The position numbers were made by a program, and so were the translations under genes. Source: JAGQIB01 sp041393395 (GTDB lineage: Bacteria; ARS69). Taken from it: a stretch of 64,000 bases of DNA. Under the pieces are notes generated by a model. That model had not been told where the DNA came from. It ran no database searches and saw nothing but the letters and a program-made list of their open reading frames with translations. Location of the stretch: contig JAWKKG010000004.1 of NCBI GenBank assembly GCA_041393395.1, positions 496,001 through 560,000 of the forward strand, read 5' to 3'. Positions 8,934-16,667 of this stretch are shown one piece after another (position 1 is the first letter of the stretch; the number at the start of each line of letters is the position of its first letter).

Positions 8934-9658
8934 CGCGCTCCACGGTCGAGGTCCTCGCGGGTCCGCACGCGTTGCCGGAGCTGGAGCTCGCCGAGCGCGC
9001 GTGCGTCGTGATCGACGTGCTCCGCGCGGGCACCACGATCGCACACGCGCTCGCGGCCGGCGCGCGGGGCGTGGTGCCGGTGGCCACGGTGGAAGACGCG
9101 ATGCGTCGCGCCCAGAGCCTCGGGCGCGAGTCCACGTTGCTCGGCGGCGAGCGGGGCTGCCGGAAGATCGACGGCTTCGACCTCGGAAACTCGCCGGCCG
9201 AGTACGTGCCGGAAGTCGTGCGCGGCAAGACGATCGTGCTCTCCACCACGAACGGCGCGCGCGGCCTCGCGGCGTGCGCCCGCGCCCGCCGCTGCGTGGC
9301 CGGCGCGTTCGTGAACCTCTCCGCGACCGTGCGGCTCCTGGCCGGCGAGCCGACGATCACGCTCGTGTGCGCCGGCTCCGGGGCGCACTTCTCGCAGGAA
9401 GACTTCGTGTGCGCCGGCATGCTGGCCGCGCGCCTCGAGGTCGGCGGGGCGCGCCTGGACGACGGGGCGCGGGCCGCGCGGGACGTCGCGCGCGGGGCGG
9501 CGGGGGACCTCGCCTCGTTCCTGGCGGGGACCGATCACGGACGGCGCCTGGAGGAGGCCGGCTTCGGGAGCGATCTGCCGCTGGCCGCGGACGTGGATCG
9601 CTTCGACTTCGTGCCGGTGCAGACGGACGGCGTGCTGGGAGTGGTCCGGCCGGACTAG
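8930..9658 (+). CDS. ComB family 2-phosphosulfolactate phosphatase-like protein
   Basis: ComB removes phosphate from 2-phosphosulfolactate in archaeal coenzyme M synthesis; in bacteria the family occurs without that pathway and its substrate is often unknown. Predicted 242 residues. The family landmarks are present in order: VIDVLRAGTTI, a GGERG loop, GNSPAEY, TTNGARG, and CAGSGAHFSQEDFVCAGM. The TTG at 8930 overlaps the accC stop (TTGA), implying coupling. No other coenzyme M or sulfolactate gene is visible nearby, so I give no gene symbol. Confidence 0.82.
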   Translation: MTRSTVEVLAGPHALPELELAERACVVIDVLRAGTTIAHALAAGARGVVPVATVEDAMRRAQSLGRESTLLGGERGCRKIDGFDLGNSPAEYVPEVVRGKTIVLSTTNGARGLAACARARRCVAGAFVNLSATVRLLAGEPTITLVCAGSGAHFSQEDFVCAGMLAARLEVGGARLDDGARAARDVARGAAGDLASFLAGTDHGRRLEEAGFGSDLPLAADVDRFDFVPVQTDGVLGVVRPD

Positions 9659-9761
9659 TGTCGACCGGTCCTTGCGCGTCGCGCGGATCGATCGAAACGC
9701 GTTCCGCCACCGAGGCCGATGACCGAGAGCAGCACCGGGAGGATCGAGGTGAGTTCCCTCG

Positions 9762-10325
9762 TCAGGGCGCCTCCGGCTCCTCGACGATCGCGGCGAACAG
9801 CGCGCACCGAGCGGACCGATGGACCACGAAGAACGCGAACGGACGGTCGGCGACGAAGTCCACGAACTCGACCGGCTCGAGGTCGAGACCGCCGAGCGCC
9901 TGCAACTGCGCGCGCAGGTCCGCCTCGCCCACGGTGCCCTCCTCGTCGCATTCGAGCCGGGCGCGCTGGGTGAGGGCCGCGACGTAGGCGCCGTTGCCGG
10001 TGATGCCCCCGAACTCCGCGCCGTCGAGGGGAGAGTTCCGGAACGGGCGGAGGGCCCCGTGCTCTTCGCAGTAGCGTCGGAGGTCGAGGTCCGAGTCGAT
10101 CCGGAACCGCGGCAGCGAAACGCGTCCGCGGACGCTCGGCGCGAAGAGGAGGCGAACGAGCGCATCGTTGTCGAGGGCACCGTCGAGCAGATCGGCGGGA
10201 GTCCGGCCGCTCTCGGGCAGCACGACGAGCGCGGAAACGTCTCCTCTCGAGAACTCCACGCGCACCGCCCGGTAGTCCTCCGACTCGACGTATCCCATGC
10301 TGCCTTGCGCCCGCATCACGGCGAC
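9762..10325 (-). pseudogene. Serpin family remnant, 3' part only
   Basis: The minus-strand frame ending at 9762 encodes the C-terminal half of a serpin: MRAQGSMGYVESEDYRAV, a LVVLPES segment, VSLPRFRIDSDLDL, DEEGT and a terminal ADRPFAFFVVHRS segment. The N-terminal half is absent; similarity stops near 10325, where the opposite strand becomes a FlgD-like domain. The hinge of the reactive loop (DEEGTVGEADLRAQ) lacks the run of small residues typical of inhibitory serpins. The frame has no internal stop, so the truncation looks recent. It is the only minus-strand gene in the window and has no start or promoter of its own. Confidence 0.75.
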
Positions 10326-10335
10326 CGATCGCACC

Positions 10336-10518
10336 CTGTTCGATGTTCGAGGCCGCCGGGTGGCGGAGTTGGTGAACGAGACGCTCGCGCCGGGGTGGTA
10401 TGAGGTACCATGGGAGGGAAGCGATGCCAGCGGCGTTTCAGTCGCTTCGGGGGTGTACTTCGTTCGACTCGAGTCTCGGAGTGTCGTCGCGACCCGCAAG
10501 CTCGTCTATGTGAGGTGA
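10336..10518 (+). pseudogene. FlgD-like Ig C-terminal domain remnant
   Basis: About 60 codons of a FlgD-like Ig fold of the type found at the C terminus of secreted proteins in FCB-related phyla: LFDVRGRRVAELVNETLAPG, then YEVPWEGSDASGVSVASGVY and VATRKLVYVR before the stop. The strand normally preceding LFDVRGRRV, and any catalytic or structural domain, are missing. Similarity begins about 10 bp from where serpin similarity ends on the other strand. An ATG at 10297 lies in antisense serpin sequence and is unlikely to be a real start. Confidence 0.7.
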
Positions 10519-10522
10519 GGAG

Positions 10523-11824
10523 TTGAATCGCGTCCTTGTCGCAGCACTATCCGGATCGCTGGGAGTCGCCGTCCCATTCGGTGCGACGGGAGCGACCCTG
10601 GACGTGCCAGCGTCCTACCCCACGATTCAGTCGGCGATCGATGCGGCCGGAGTGGGCGACACGGTGCTGGTCGCTCCGGGCACGTACACGAACTGCTTCC
10701 TCGGCCCGTGTCTTCCGACAGTCGCGACATTGAAGACGGGGGTGGCCGTCGTATCGTCCGGTGGGCCCGACGTGACGACGCTCCGCGTGGACGTCGCCGC
10801 GGGTGGTAGTTCCGTCGTACGTGCGCAGGGAATCGCAGAGCCCGGAACCACGCTCAGCGGGTTTACGATCGAGTCCACGGCCCCAGGGTATCGTGGGGCG
10901 GTGTTCCTGAGTTCGGATACCATCGTCGTTTCGAACTGTCGGTTCGTCGGCATTTCGAGCGGCGAGACGAAGGGCAGTGGGATCTTCTCGAACTTCTGCG
11001 ATCTGACACTCAGGGGCTGCGATCTAGTTCGATGCGAGGCCGAGCAGGGAGCCGCAGCCGCGTGGGGAGACGGCGGAGTGGTGCTCTTGGAGCGATGCCG
11101 CTTCATCGAGAATGAGAAGGGGGGCGCGAGTTTCGGCGGGGGTGTCGGAGGCGAGCTGACCATGACAGCCTGCGAGTTTCGCGCGAACAGCGGAGGTAGC
11201 GCCTTGACGGTAGTAGAGATTCCAGACGTCGAGATTCGCGAGTGCTCGTTCGTTGGAAACCGAAACGAGTCTGGCATCTCAGCCCTGGTGATGGCCACGG
11301 AGAGCGGTCCTCCAGGAGGGACGGTGTCCGTGACCTCGAACATCTTCGTCGGGAACGAAGCGAGCGGCAGCACGAGTGCAGCGGTGGGCTGGAGAGCCTC
11401 GGGAACGATTGCGAACAACACATTCTGGGGGAACAGCGGGACGGCTGCCTCCTCTGTCTTGGATATCCATACCGGGGGAGGGACTGTAGTTCGTGACAAC
11501 ATTTTCTCAGGAGGCCTAGGCGCGCCCGCCTACGTGGCTGATTTCGTGCAGCCAGCCGCGGACTGCAACGACTTCTGGATCAACGAGGGAGGCGATCATT
11601 CCGGATACTACGTCCCGGCGCCCACCGATTTGTTTCTCGACCCTTTGTTCTGCAACCCGGCGATGGGCGACCTGACTCTCCAATCGTCTTCTCCTTGTCT
11701 TCCCGAGAATTCGGATGGCTGCGGGCAGATCGGGGCGTTGGGAATGGGATGCGGAGCGTTGGCGATCGACCCTCTGTCCTGGGGGCGGGTCAAGTCCGGC
11801 TACCGCAGTGGAGATGGGAGATGA
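10523..11824 (+). CDS. Secreted right-handed beta-helix protein, copy A
   Basis: Predicted 433 residues. The TTG start follows AGGTGAGGAG, though the site is close. A signal peptide (about 1-23) is followed by the YPTIQSAIDAAGVGDTVLVAPGTY motif that opens many polydisorder-type beta-helix proteins, then repeated short strands (for example TIVVSNCRFVGISSG, LTMTACEFRANSGG and IFVGNEASG) that fit a pectate-lyase-like helix. The C terminus has several Cys and ends DPLSWGRVKSGYRSGDGR, without a FlgD domain. The function is unknown; such proteins are often surface adhesins or polysaccharide-active. It is a clear paralogue of the gene at 12003, and a further copy's tail follows directly. Confidence 0.85.
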   Translation: MNRVLVAALSGSLGVAVPFGATGATLDVPASYPTIQSAIDAAGVGDTVLVAPGTYTNCFLGPCLPTVATLKTGVAVVSSGGPDVTTLRVDVAAGGSSVVRAQGIAEPGTTLSGFTIESTAPGYRGAVFLSSDTIVVSNCRFVGISSGETKGSGIFSNFCDLTLRGCDLVRCEAEQGAAAAWGDGGVVLLERCRFIENEKGGASFGGGVGGELTMTACEFRANSGGSALTVVEIPDVEIRECSFVGNRNESGISALVMATESGPPGGTVSVTSNIFVGNEASGSTSAAVGWRASGTIANNTFWGNSGTAASSVLDIHTGGGTVVRDNIFSGGLGAPAYVADFVQPAADCNDFWINEGGDHSGYYVPAPTDLFLDPLFCNPAMGDLTLQSSSPCLPENSDGCGQIGALGMGCGALAIDPLSWGRVKSGYRSGDGR

Positions 11825-11965
11825 GACGGACCGGCGTGCCCTCCCGAACACTCGAACGGCTGCGGCCAGATCGGGGCCTTCGGCCAAGGCTGCGGCACCG
11901 TGTCCCTCGACGCCTGGTCCTGGAGCCGGATCAAGGCGAGCTGCCGAGAAGGAGAAGACCGATGA
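11825..11965 (+). pseudogene. Tail of a third beta-helix paralogue
   Basis: Immediately after the stop of copy A, in the same frame, about 46 codons encode the C terminus of another copy: PPEHSNGCGQIGAFGQGCG, then a DAWSWSRIKASCREGEDR end and TGA at 11963-11965. It is much closer to copy B than to copy A. There is no start codon or upstream domain. The overlapping ATG at 11962 begins a 12-codon frame (MKRALVLYVFVR) matching the start of the gene at 13298, so the fragment also carries the first codons of a lost copy of that gene. Confidence 0.7.
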
Positions 11966-11990
11966 AACGAGCGCTCGTCCTCTACGTGTT
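11835..11990 (+). repeat. 156-bp direct repeat, copy 1
   Basis: Matches 13171-13326 over 156 bp with 11 mismatches by hand count (about 93%). It spans the end of a beta-helix gene plus the first ten codons of the following MKRALVLYVF gene. After the repeat, this copy runs into TGTGAGGTGAG, the same sequence that ends the FlgD remnant at 10510-10519, which marks the recombination joint. Confidence 0.85.
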
Positions 11991-12002
11991 TGTGAGGTGA
12001 GC

Positions 12003-13301
12003 GTGCGACTCTTCATCGCATTGTGCCCGGCAGTGGGTCTCCTGCTTGTCGCCGACCAGGCTCCGGGAGCGACTCTCCGAGTGCCGTCCGAGTATCCGAC
12101 GATCCAATCCGCGATCCACGCCGGAATCTGGGGAGACACGGTGCTCGTTGCTCCGGGCACCTACACGAACTGCGAGTTCGGCCCGTGCGTTCCTTGGGCG
12201 GTGGAGATGAAGCCGGGGGTCTCGGTGGTGTCGGAGGCTGGGCCCGGGGTGACCACGCTCCGGGTGGATACCCCGGCCGGCGGCTTGGCGGTCGTTCGGT
12301 TCTCCGGTGTGGTGGGAGCCGAGACGGTCCTTCGCGGCTTCACGATCCGGGCGACGGCTCCAGGGTACCGTGGCATCGAAGTGCGAGGCTCGAGCGATGT
12401 TGTGATCGCCGATTGTCGGATCGTGGACGTGGCAAGTGGGTACAGCACGGGAAGCGGAATCTACGCGCTAGACTCGGACTTCATCGTCGCGGACTGCGAG
12501 ATTGTGCGCTGCACGGCCACCAGCGCAGCCGGACTCTCCAGCGACGCGAGTTCGGTAATTCTGGTCCGATGCCTCTTCGCCCAGAATGACGGCGGGGGGG
12601 CTGGATGCCTCGCGTATTTGGGCTACTCACTCTTGGCTGAGGACTGCGTGTTCCGGGACAACTACGGTGGCAGGGCACTTGCCGTCTCGGAGATTCCAGA
12701 AGTGGAGATCCGGGGCAACCTTTTCGTAGGGAACGAAGCCGGCCAATCCGTGTCGGCGCTCTCGGTGACGTCGGGCAACGTGACGCCAGTCGCCTATGCG
12801 GTCGTGACGCACAACATCTTCCTGGGCAATGAGGCCACAGGAAGCATCGGTTCCACGGTCGGATGGCGTTCGCCCGGCACGTTCGAACACAACACGTTCT
12901 GGGGGAACTTCGGCAGTCGTGCGTCGGCCGTCTATGGCCTCGGGACCGAGGACGCCCCCACGACCATCCACGCCAACATCTTCGCCGGCGGAACCGGCGG
13001 ACCCGCCTACCGAGCCTCCTTCTCGGAGCCGACCGTGAGCTGCAACCTCTTCTGGGAGAACGAGGGCGGCGACTACTTCGGTCACTACATCCCGTCCCCC
13101 ACGGATCTGTTCACTGACCCGCTGTTCTGCGACCCCGCGACCGGCGATCTCACCCTCCAGTCGGGCTCCCCGTGTCTCCCCGAACACTCGAACGGCTGCG
13201 GCCAGATCGGGGCCCTCGGCCAAGGCTGCGGCACGGTGTCCGTCGATGCCTGGTCCTGGGGCCGGATCAAGGCGAGCTACCGAGAAGGAGAAGACCGATG
13301 A
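12003..13301 (+). CDS. Secreted right-handed beta-helix protein, copy B
   Basis: Predicted 432 residues from the GTG at 12003 (GAGGTGA upstream). It has a signal peptide, then EYPTIQSAIHAGIWGDTVLV and GTYTNCEFGPC, paralleling copy A almost strand by strand to the end (SWGRIKASYREGEDR). Repeats such as SVILVRCLFAQNDGG, IFLGNEATGS and HNTFWGNFGS support a beta-helix. It is secreted, with no visible catalytic triad or metal site. Its stop overlaps the ATG of the next gene (ATGA), so the two are probably translated together. The shared C-terminal motif may be a sorting or anchoring tag (inference). Confidence 0.85.
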   Translation: MRLFIALCPAVGLLLVADQAPGATLRVPSEYPTIQSAIHAGIWGDTVLVAPGTYTNCEFGPCVPWAVEMKPGVSVVSEAGPGVTTLRVDTPAGGLAVVRFSGVVGAETVLRGFTIRATAPGYRGIEVRGSSDVVIADCRIVDVASGYSTGSGIYALDSDFIVADCEIVRCTATSAAGLSSDASSVILVRCLFAQNDGGGAGCLAYLGYSLLAEDCVFRDNYGGRALAVSEIPEVEIRGNLFVGNEAGQSVSALSVTSGNVTPVAYAVVTHNIFLGNEATGSIGSTVGWRSPGTFEHNTFWGNFGSRASAVYGLGTEDAPTTIHANIFAGGTGGPAYRASFSEPTVSCNLFWENEGGDYFGHYIPSPTDLFTDPLFCDPATGDLTLQSGSPCLPEHSNGCGQIGALGQGCGTVSVDAWSWGRIKASYREGEDR

Positions 13302-13326
13302 AACGCGCGCTCGTGCTCTACGTGTT
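13171..13326 (+). repeat. 156-bp direct repeat, copy 2
   Basis: Partner of 11835-11990. Here both halves are intact: the end of beta-helix copy B and the true start of the following secreted-protein gene. It is the likely ancestral arrangement from which copy 1 was derived. Confidence 0.85.
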
Positions 13327-13822
13327 CGCTTGTCTCCTCGTCGCGTCGACACTCCCACGGCCGTCCCTCGCCGCCGTTCTCACCGTGCCCGTTTCGGGTG
13401 TTCAGGTCGTTGCCGGCCAGGACGGCAAGTCGGCGGTGCTCCTCACATTCGAGGCGCCGGTCCTGGACGGCTGGGTCTCGCTCGGGACCGCGCGGCTTCG
13501 TCTCGGCGAGGCGCGCGTGCTGCTCGACCGCGAGGACGCTTCGCTGTGCGTGATTGGTGTGCGCCACGGTTCCCTTCAGGACCTCGACCTTGGGCAGCTC
13601 TCGCGAGTGGATGTACGAGCCGGCGCGCCGGTCTCTGCCGTGGACGTGACACGGGCGGTGCGCGGAGTCCTGTTGGGGCAGGGGATCACCGGCCTCCTGA
13701 TCACGACTCCCGATCGGGCGGGCCTCGACGCGCTGGATGCGGCAACCCTTCGACTGGCCCTGGATCAGGCGGTCATCGAGGCCGAGTACCGGCGCGTGGC
13801 GCCTTCGAGACGACGCGACTGA
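13298..13822 (+). CDS. Small secreted protein, unknown function
   Basis: Predicted 174 residues. The ATG overlaps the stop of beta-helix copy B (ATGA) and opens a signal peptide ending in SLAA (about residue 26). The mature part contains VSLGTARLRLGEARVL, later VDVTRAVRGVLLGQGITGLL, and ends in a LRLALDQAVIEAEYRRV strand. This order resembles DNRLRE/TGF-beta-propeptide-like beta-sandwich domains, where a VDVTxAVRxWL segment is typical; I regard that as a weak resemblance. A duplicate of its first ten codons lies at 11962. Coupling to the beta-helix gene suggests the two secreted proteins act together. Confidence 0.65.
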   Translation: MKRALVLYVFACLLVASTLPRPSLAAVLTVPVSGVQVVAGQDGKSAVLLTFEAPVLDGWVSLGTARLRLGEARVLLDREDASLCVIGVRHGSLQDLDLGQLSRVDVRAGAPVSAVDVTRAVRGVLLGQGITGLLITTPDRAGLDALDAATLRLALDQAVIEAEYRRVAPSRRRD

Positions 13823-13900
13823 CGCCGCGACGAGGCCTTTGAGGGGGCCGCCCCCGCGTGCCGTCGCCGGGCCACCCGCCCCGGAATCCGCCCCCCCGCG

Positions 13901-13930
13901 TTGACGGGGCGCCCCCCCGCGGTGTATGCA
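13901..13930 (+). promoter_or_regulatory. Predicted promoter for ftsK
   Basis: In the 175-bp gap before ftsK, TTGACG (13901-13906) is followed after 18 bp by TATGCA (13925-13930), about 70 bp upstream of the ATG. The rest of the gap is C/G-rich, with one short GGGGGC/GCCCCC inverted repeat near 13843 that lacks a T-run. Confidence 0.45.
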
Positions 13931-13997
13931 CGGGGACGGTTGAGGGGTGGGCGGCGCCGATCGGATGCCTGGTCGCGCCCGGACGGGTGGATGCATC

Positions 13998-16661
13998 ATG
14001 GCCAAGCGCAAGAGGAAGGGTCATTCCGGCGGTGCCCTGCGCACCCGCCTCCTCGTGGGCTTGACCCTCGCAACCGTCACGGTCCTCTACGCGATCGCGC
14101 TCTCCGCCTACCTGCAAGACGGAAACTGGCAGCGTCCCGCCGCCGAGCTGGCCTCCCGCATGGGCCGAATGAACCATCTCGCCGCGCGAAGCACCGTGGG
14201 CCTCCTGGGCGTGACCGGGAGCGTGCTCCTCGCGGTGGCCGGCGGCCTCCTCGCGACCCGCTTCCTGGCCGGTCGCAAGCTCCCGGGGACCGGGCGGCGC
14301 ACGATGCTGACCCTCACCGCCGCCGCGCTCCTCGCCGGCTCGCTTGCGGCGTTGCCCGGCGGTGCGCTGCCGCCGGAGCGTGCGCTCGTGGCCGGCTCGA
14401 TCGGGCGCGCGGTCGTGGCCGGGCTGCACGCGCTGTTCGGCGGGGTGGGTGCGATCGTCGTTCTCGTGGGCGCGACGGCCGCGTTCTTCGCAACGGTCGG
14501 CGTGCCGATCTTCGCGCCGCTCGAGGGCCTCGCCGAGCCGCTGCTCGGGCTCTGGGATCGCGTGGCCGCGTTCTTCGCGTCCACCGGTCAGGCGATCCGC
14601 GACGCCTTCCCCGGGGAGGAGACCCGCGCCAAGCGCGCGAAGGCGCCCGCCCGGAGCCGCGCCGCGGCGGCGGAAGCGGAAGACGAGGAAGAAGAGGAGA
14701 CCGAGGTCCGCGTCGTGCGGCCGGCGCGCGCCGCCCGGGTCGCGCGCCCCGCCCGGGCCCCCGGCGAGCCCGAGGGCGAGGACTGGGTCGGCGATGCCGC
14801 GCCTGCCATCGCCGTGGCTCCCTCGCGCCGCAAGCCGGCGGCGGAAGCCGAGGAAGAGGAGCTCGAGGAAGACGAGGAGTACGAGGACGAGGAGTACGAA
14901 GAGGGCGACGAGTACGAGGAAGATGAGGACGGCGAGGAAGACGAAGAGGACGAAGACGCGGACGAGTACGAGGAAGACGACGAAGAGTACGAGGACGACG
15001 AGGAATACGAAGACGACGAGGAAGAGGACGAAGAGGGCGAGGAAGACGAGGCCGACGAAGAGGCCGAGGATCCCTACGCCGACGTCCCCGTCACCGTGCT
15101 CCCGCCGGCCGGCGAGCCGAAGCCGCGCCCGCGCCCCGAGGTCGAAGCCGAGCTCGGTCCCGAGGACTCGCTGACCGGTCTCGCCGACACGAGCATCCCG
15201 TACCAGCGTCCGCCGAACGACTTCCTCGAGATCGAGGAGGAGGACGCGGACGACGCGCGCATCCAGGAACAGCTCGTGGAGAGTGCGAAGGTCCTGGAGC
15301 GAACGCTCAAGGACTTCGGCGTGAAGGGGAAGGTCACGCAGGTCCAGCCCGGGCCCGTGATCACGCGCTACGAGATCGAGCCGGCGCCGGGCCAGAAGGT
15401 CGCGCCGATCGCGAGCCTCTCGGACGATCTCGCCCTGGCGCTGCGCGCGCGCTCGATCCGCGTGGTGGCGCCGATTCCCGGCAAGGCCGCCGTGGGCATC
15501 GAGGTGCCGAACGCGAATCCCAAGGTCGTGCGTCTCGGCTCGCTGCTCGAGAGTCCCGAGTACCTCGAGGAGAAGTCGCCCCTGAACATCGCGCTCGGCC
15601 GCACGATCTCGGGCGAGCCGTTCAGCGCGCCGCTCGACAAGATGCCGCACGTGCTCGTGGCCGGCGCCACGGGCTCCGGCAAGTCCGTGTGCATCAACAC
15701 GATCATCACGTCGATCATCTACAACGCGGGCCCGGAAGACGTCCGCTTCCTCATGATCGACCCCAAGATGCTGGAGCTCATGTCCTACGCGGGCCTGCCG
15801 CACGTGATCCCGCCGATCGTGACGCAGGCGAAGGAGGCGGCGAAGCTCCTCAAGTGGGGTACGGCCGAGATGGAGGCGCGCTACCGGACGCTCGCGCACG
15901 TGGGCGTGCGCAACATCGCCGACTACAACAAGCGCCAGGAGCGCGAGGGCGCGCCGCGCATGCCGTACCTCGTGGTGATCGTGGACGAGCTCGCCGATCT
16001 CATGCTCTCCAGCCACAAGAGCGAGATCGAGGACCACATCGCACGCTTGGCACAGATGGCGCGTGCGGTGGGCATCCACCTCGTCGTCGCCACGCAGCGC
16101 CCGTCCGTCGACGTGATCACGGGCGTGATCAAGGCGAACTTCCCGTCGCGCATCGCGTTCCAGGTGCCCACGCGCACGGACTCGCGCACGATCCTGGATG
16201 CGATCGGCGCGGAGAAGCTGCTCGGCAAGGGCGACATGCTGTACCTCGGGGTCGGCATGTCCGAGCCGATCCGCGTGCACGGCTCGTTCGTATCCACCGA
16301 GGAGACGAACGACGTCGTGGAGTGGCTCAAGAACCGCCACCCCAAGGCGAAGCGCGGCGGCGACGACGACGCGGGCCCGCTCTCCGAGCAGAACGACCTG
16401 TACCCGCGCGAGCGGGAGGACGACCTGTTCGAGGAAGCGGCCCGCATCCTCGTGGCGCACCAGCAGGGCTCGATCTCGCTGCTGCAGCGGCGCCTGAAGG
16501 TCGGTTACGCGCGGGCGGCCCGTCTCGTGGACATGATGGAGGAGGCGGGCATCGTGGGGCCCTTCACCGGAAGCAAGGCCCGGGATATCCTCGTCCCGAC
16601 CCTGGACGAGCTCGAGAAGCGGTTCGCCGCCGCCAAGGGAGTCCCTCTTTCCGGAAAGTAG
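13998..16661 (+). CDS. ftsK: DNA translocase FtsK/SpoIIIE with a long acidic linker
   Basis: Septal DNA pump that clears chromosome dimers and directs XerCD recombination. Predicted 887 residues. Four hydrophobic segments in residues 1-180 anchor it in the inner membrane. The linker includes residues about 283-358, of which roughly 80% are Asp or Glu, interspersed with Tyr. The motor domain has Walker A GATGSGKS (556-563) and Walker B VIVDELADLML. The C-terminal gamma winged helix (AARILVAHQQGSISLLQRRL) would read polar DNA motifs. The ATG at 13998 was chosen because the hydrophobic segment follows at once; ribosome-site support is weak. Confidence 0.94.
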   Translation: MAKRKRKGHSGGALRTRLLVGLTLATVTVLYAIALSAYLQDGNWQRPAAELASRMGRMNHLAARSTVGLLGVTGSVLLAVAGGLLATRFLAGRKLPGTGRRTMLTLTAAALLAGSLAALPGGALPPERALVAGSIGRAVVAGLHALFGGVGAIVVLVGATAAFFATVGVPIFAPLEGLAEPLLGLWDRVAAFFASTGQAIRDAFPGEETRAKRAKAPARSRAAAAEAEDEEEEETEVRVVRPARAARVARPARAPGEPEGEDWVGDAAPAIAVAPSRRKPAAEAEEEELEEDEEYEDEEYEEGDEYEEDEDGEEDEEDEDADEYEEDDEEYEDDEEYEDDEEEDEEGEEDEADEEAEDPYADVPVTVLPPAGEPKPRPRPEVEAELGPEDSLTGLADTSIPYQRPPNDFLEIEEEDADDARIQEQLVESAKVLERTLKDFGVKGKVTQVQPGPVITRYEIEPAPGQKVAPIASLSDDLALALRARSIRVVAPIPGKAAVGIEVPNANPKVVRLGSLLESPEYLEEKSPLNIALGRTISGEPFSAPLDKMPHVLVAGATGSGKSVCINTIITSIIYNAGPEDVRFLMIDPKMLELMSYAGLPHVIPPIVTQAKEAAKLLKWGTAEMEARYRTLAHVGVRNIADYNKRQEREGAPRMPYLVVIVDELADLMLSSHKSEIEDHIARLAQMARAVGIHLVVATQRPSVDVITGVIKANFPSRIAFQVPTRTDSRTILDAIGAEKLLGKGDMLYLGVGMSEPIRVHGSFVSTEETNDVVEWLKNRHPKAKRGGDDDAGPLSEQNDLYPREREDDLFEEAARILVAHQQGSISLLQRRLKVGYARAARLVDMMEEAGIVGPFTGSKARDILVPTLDELEKRFAAAKGVPLSGK

Positions 16662-16667
16662 GCCGCC

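Noticed and set aside
10297..10335. ATG start for a 73-residue FlgD-domain protein
   Set aside because: The first 13 codons are antisense serpin sequence, and there is no signal peptide or ribosome site.
11962..12000. A 12-codon frame MKRALVLYVFVR as a leader peptide
   Set aside because: It is explained as the duplicated start of the gene at 13298 joined to the end of a FlgD-domain gene. Translation cannot be excluded, but a regulatory role is not supported.
13840..13856. GGGGGCCGCCCCC as a terminator before ftsK
   Set aside because: No T-run follows, the loop is too small for the full stem, and the surrounding sequence is C/G-rich, so such repeats are expected by chance.
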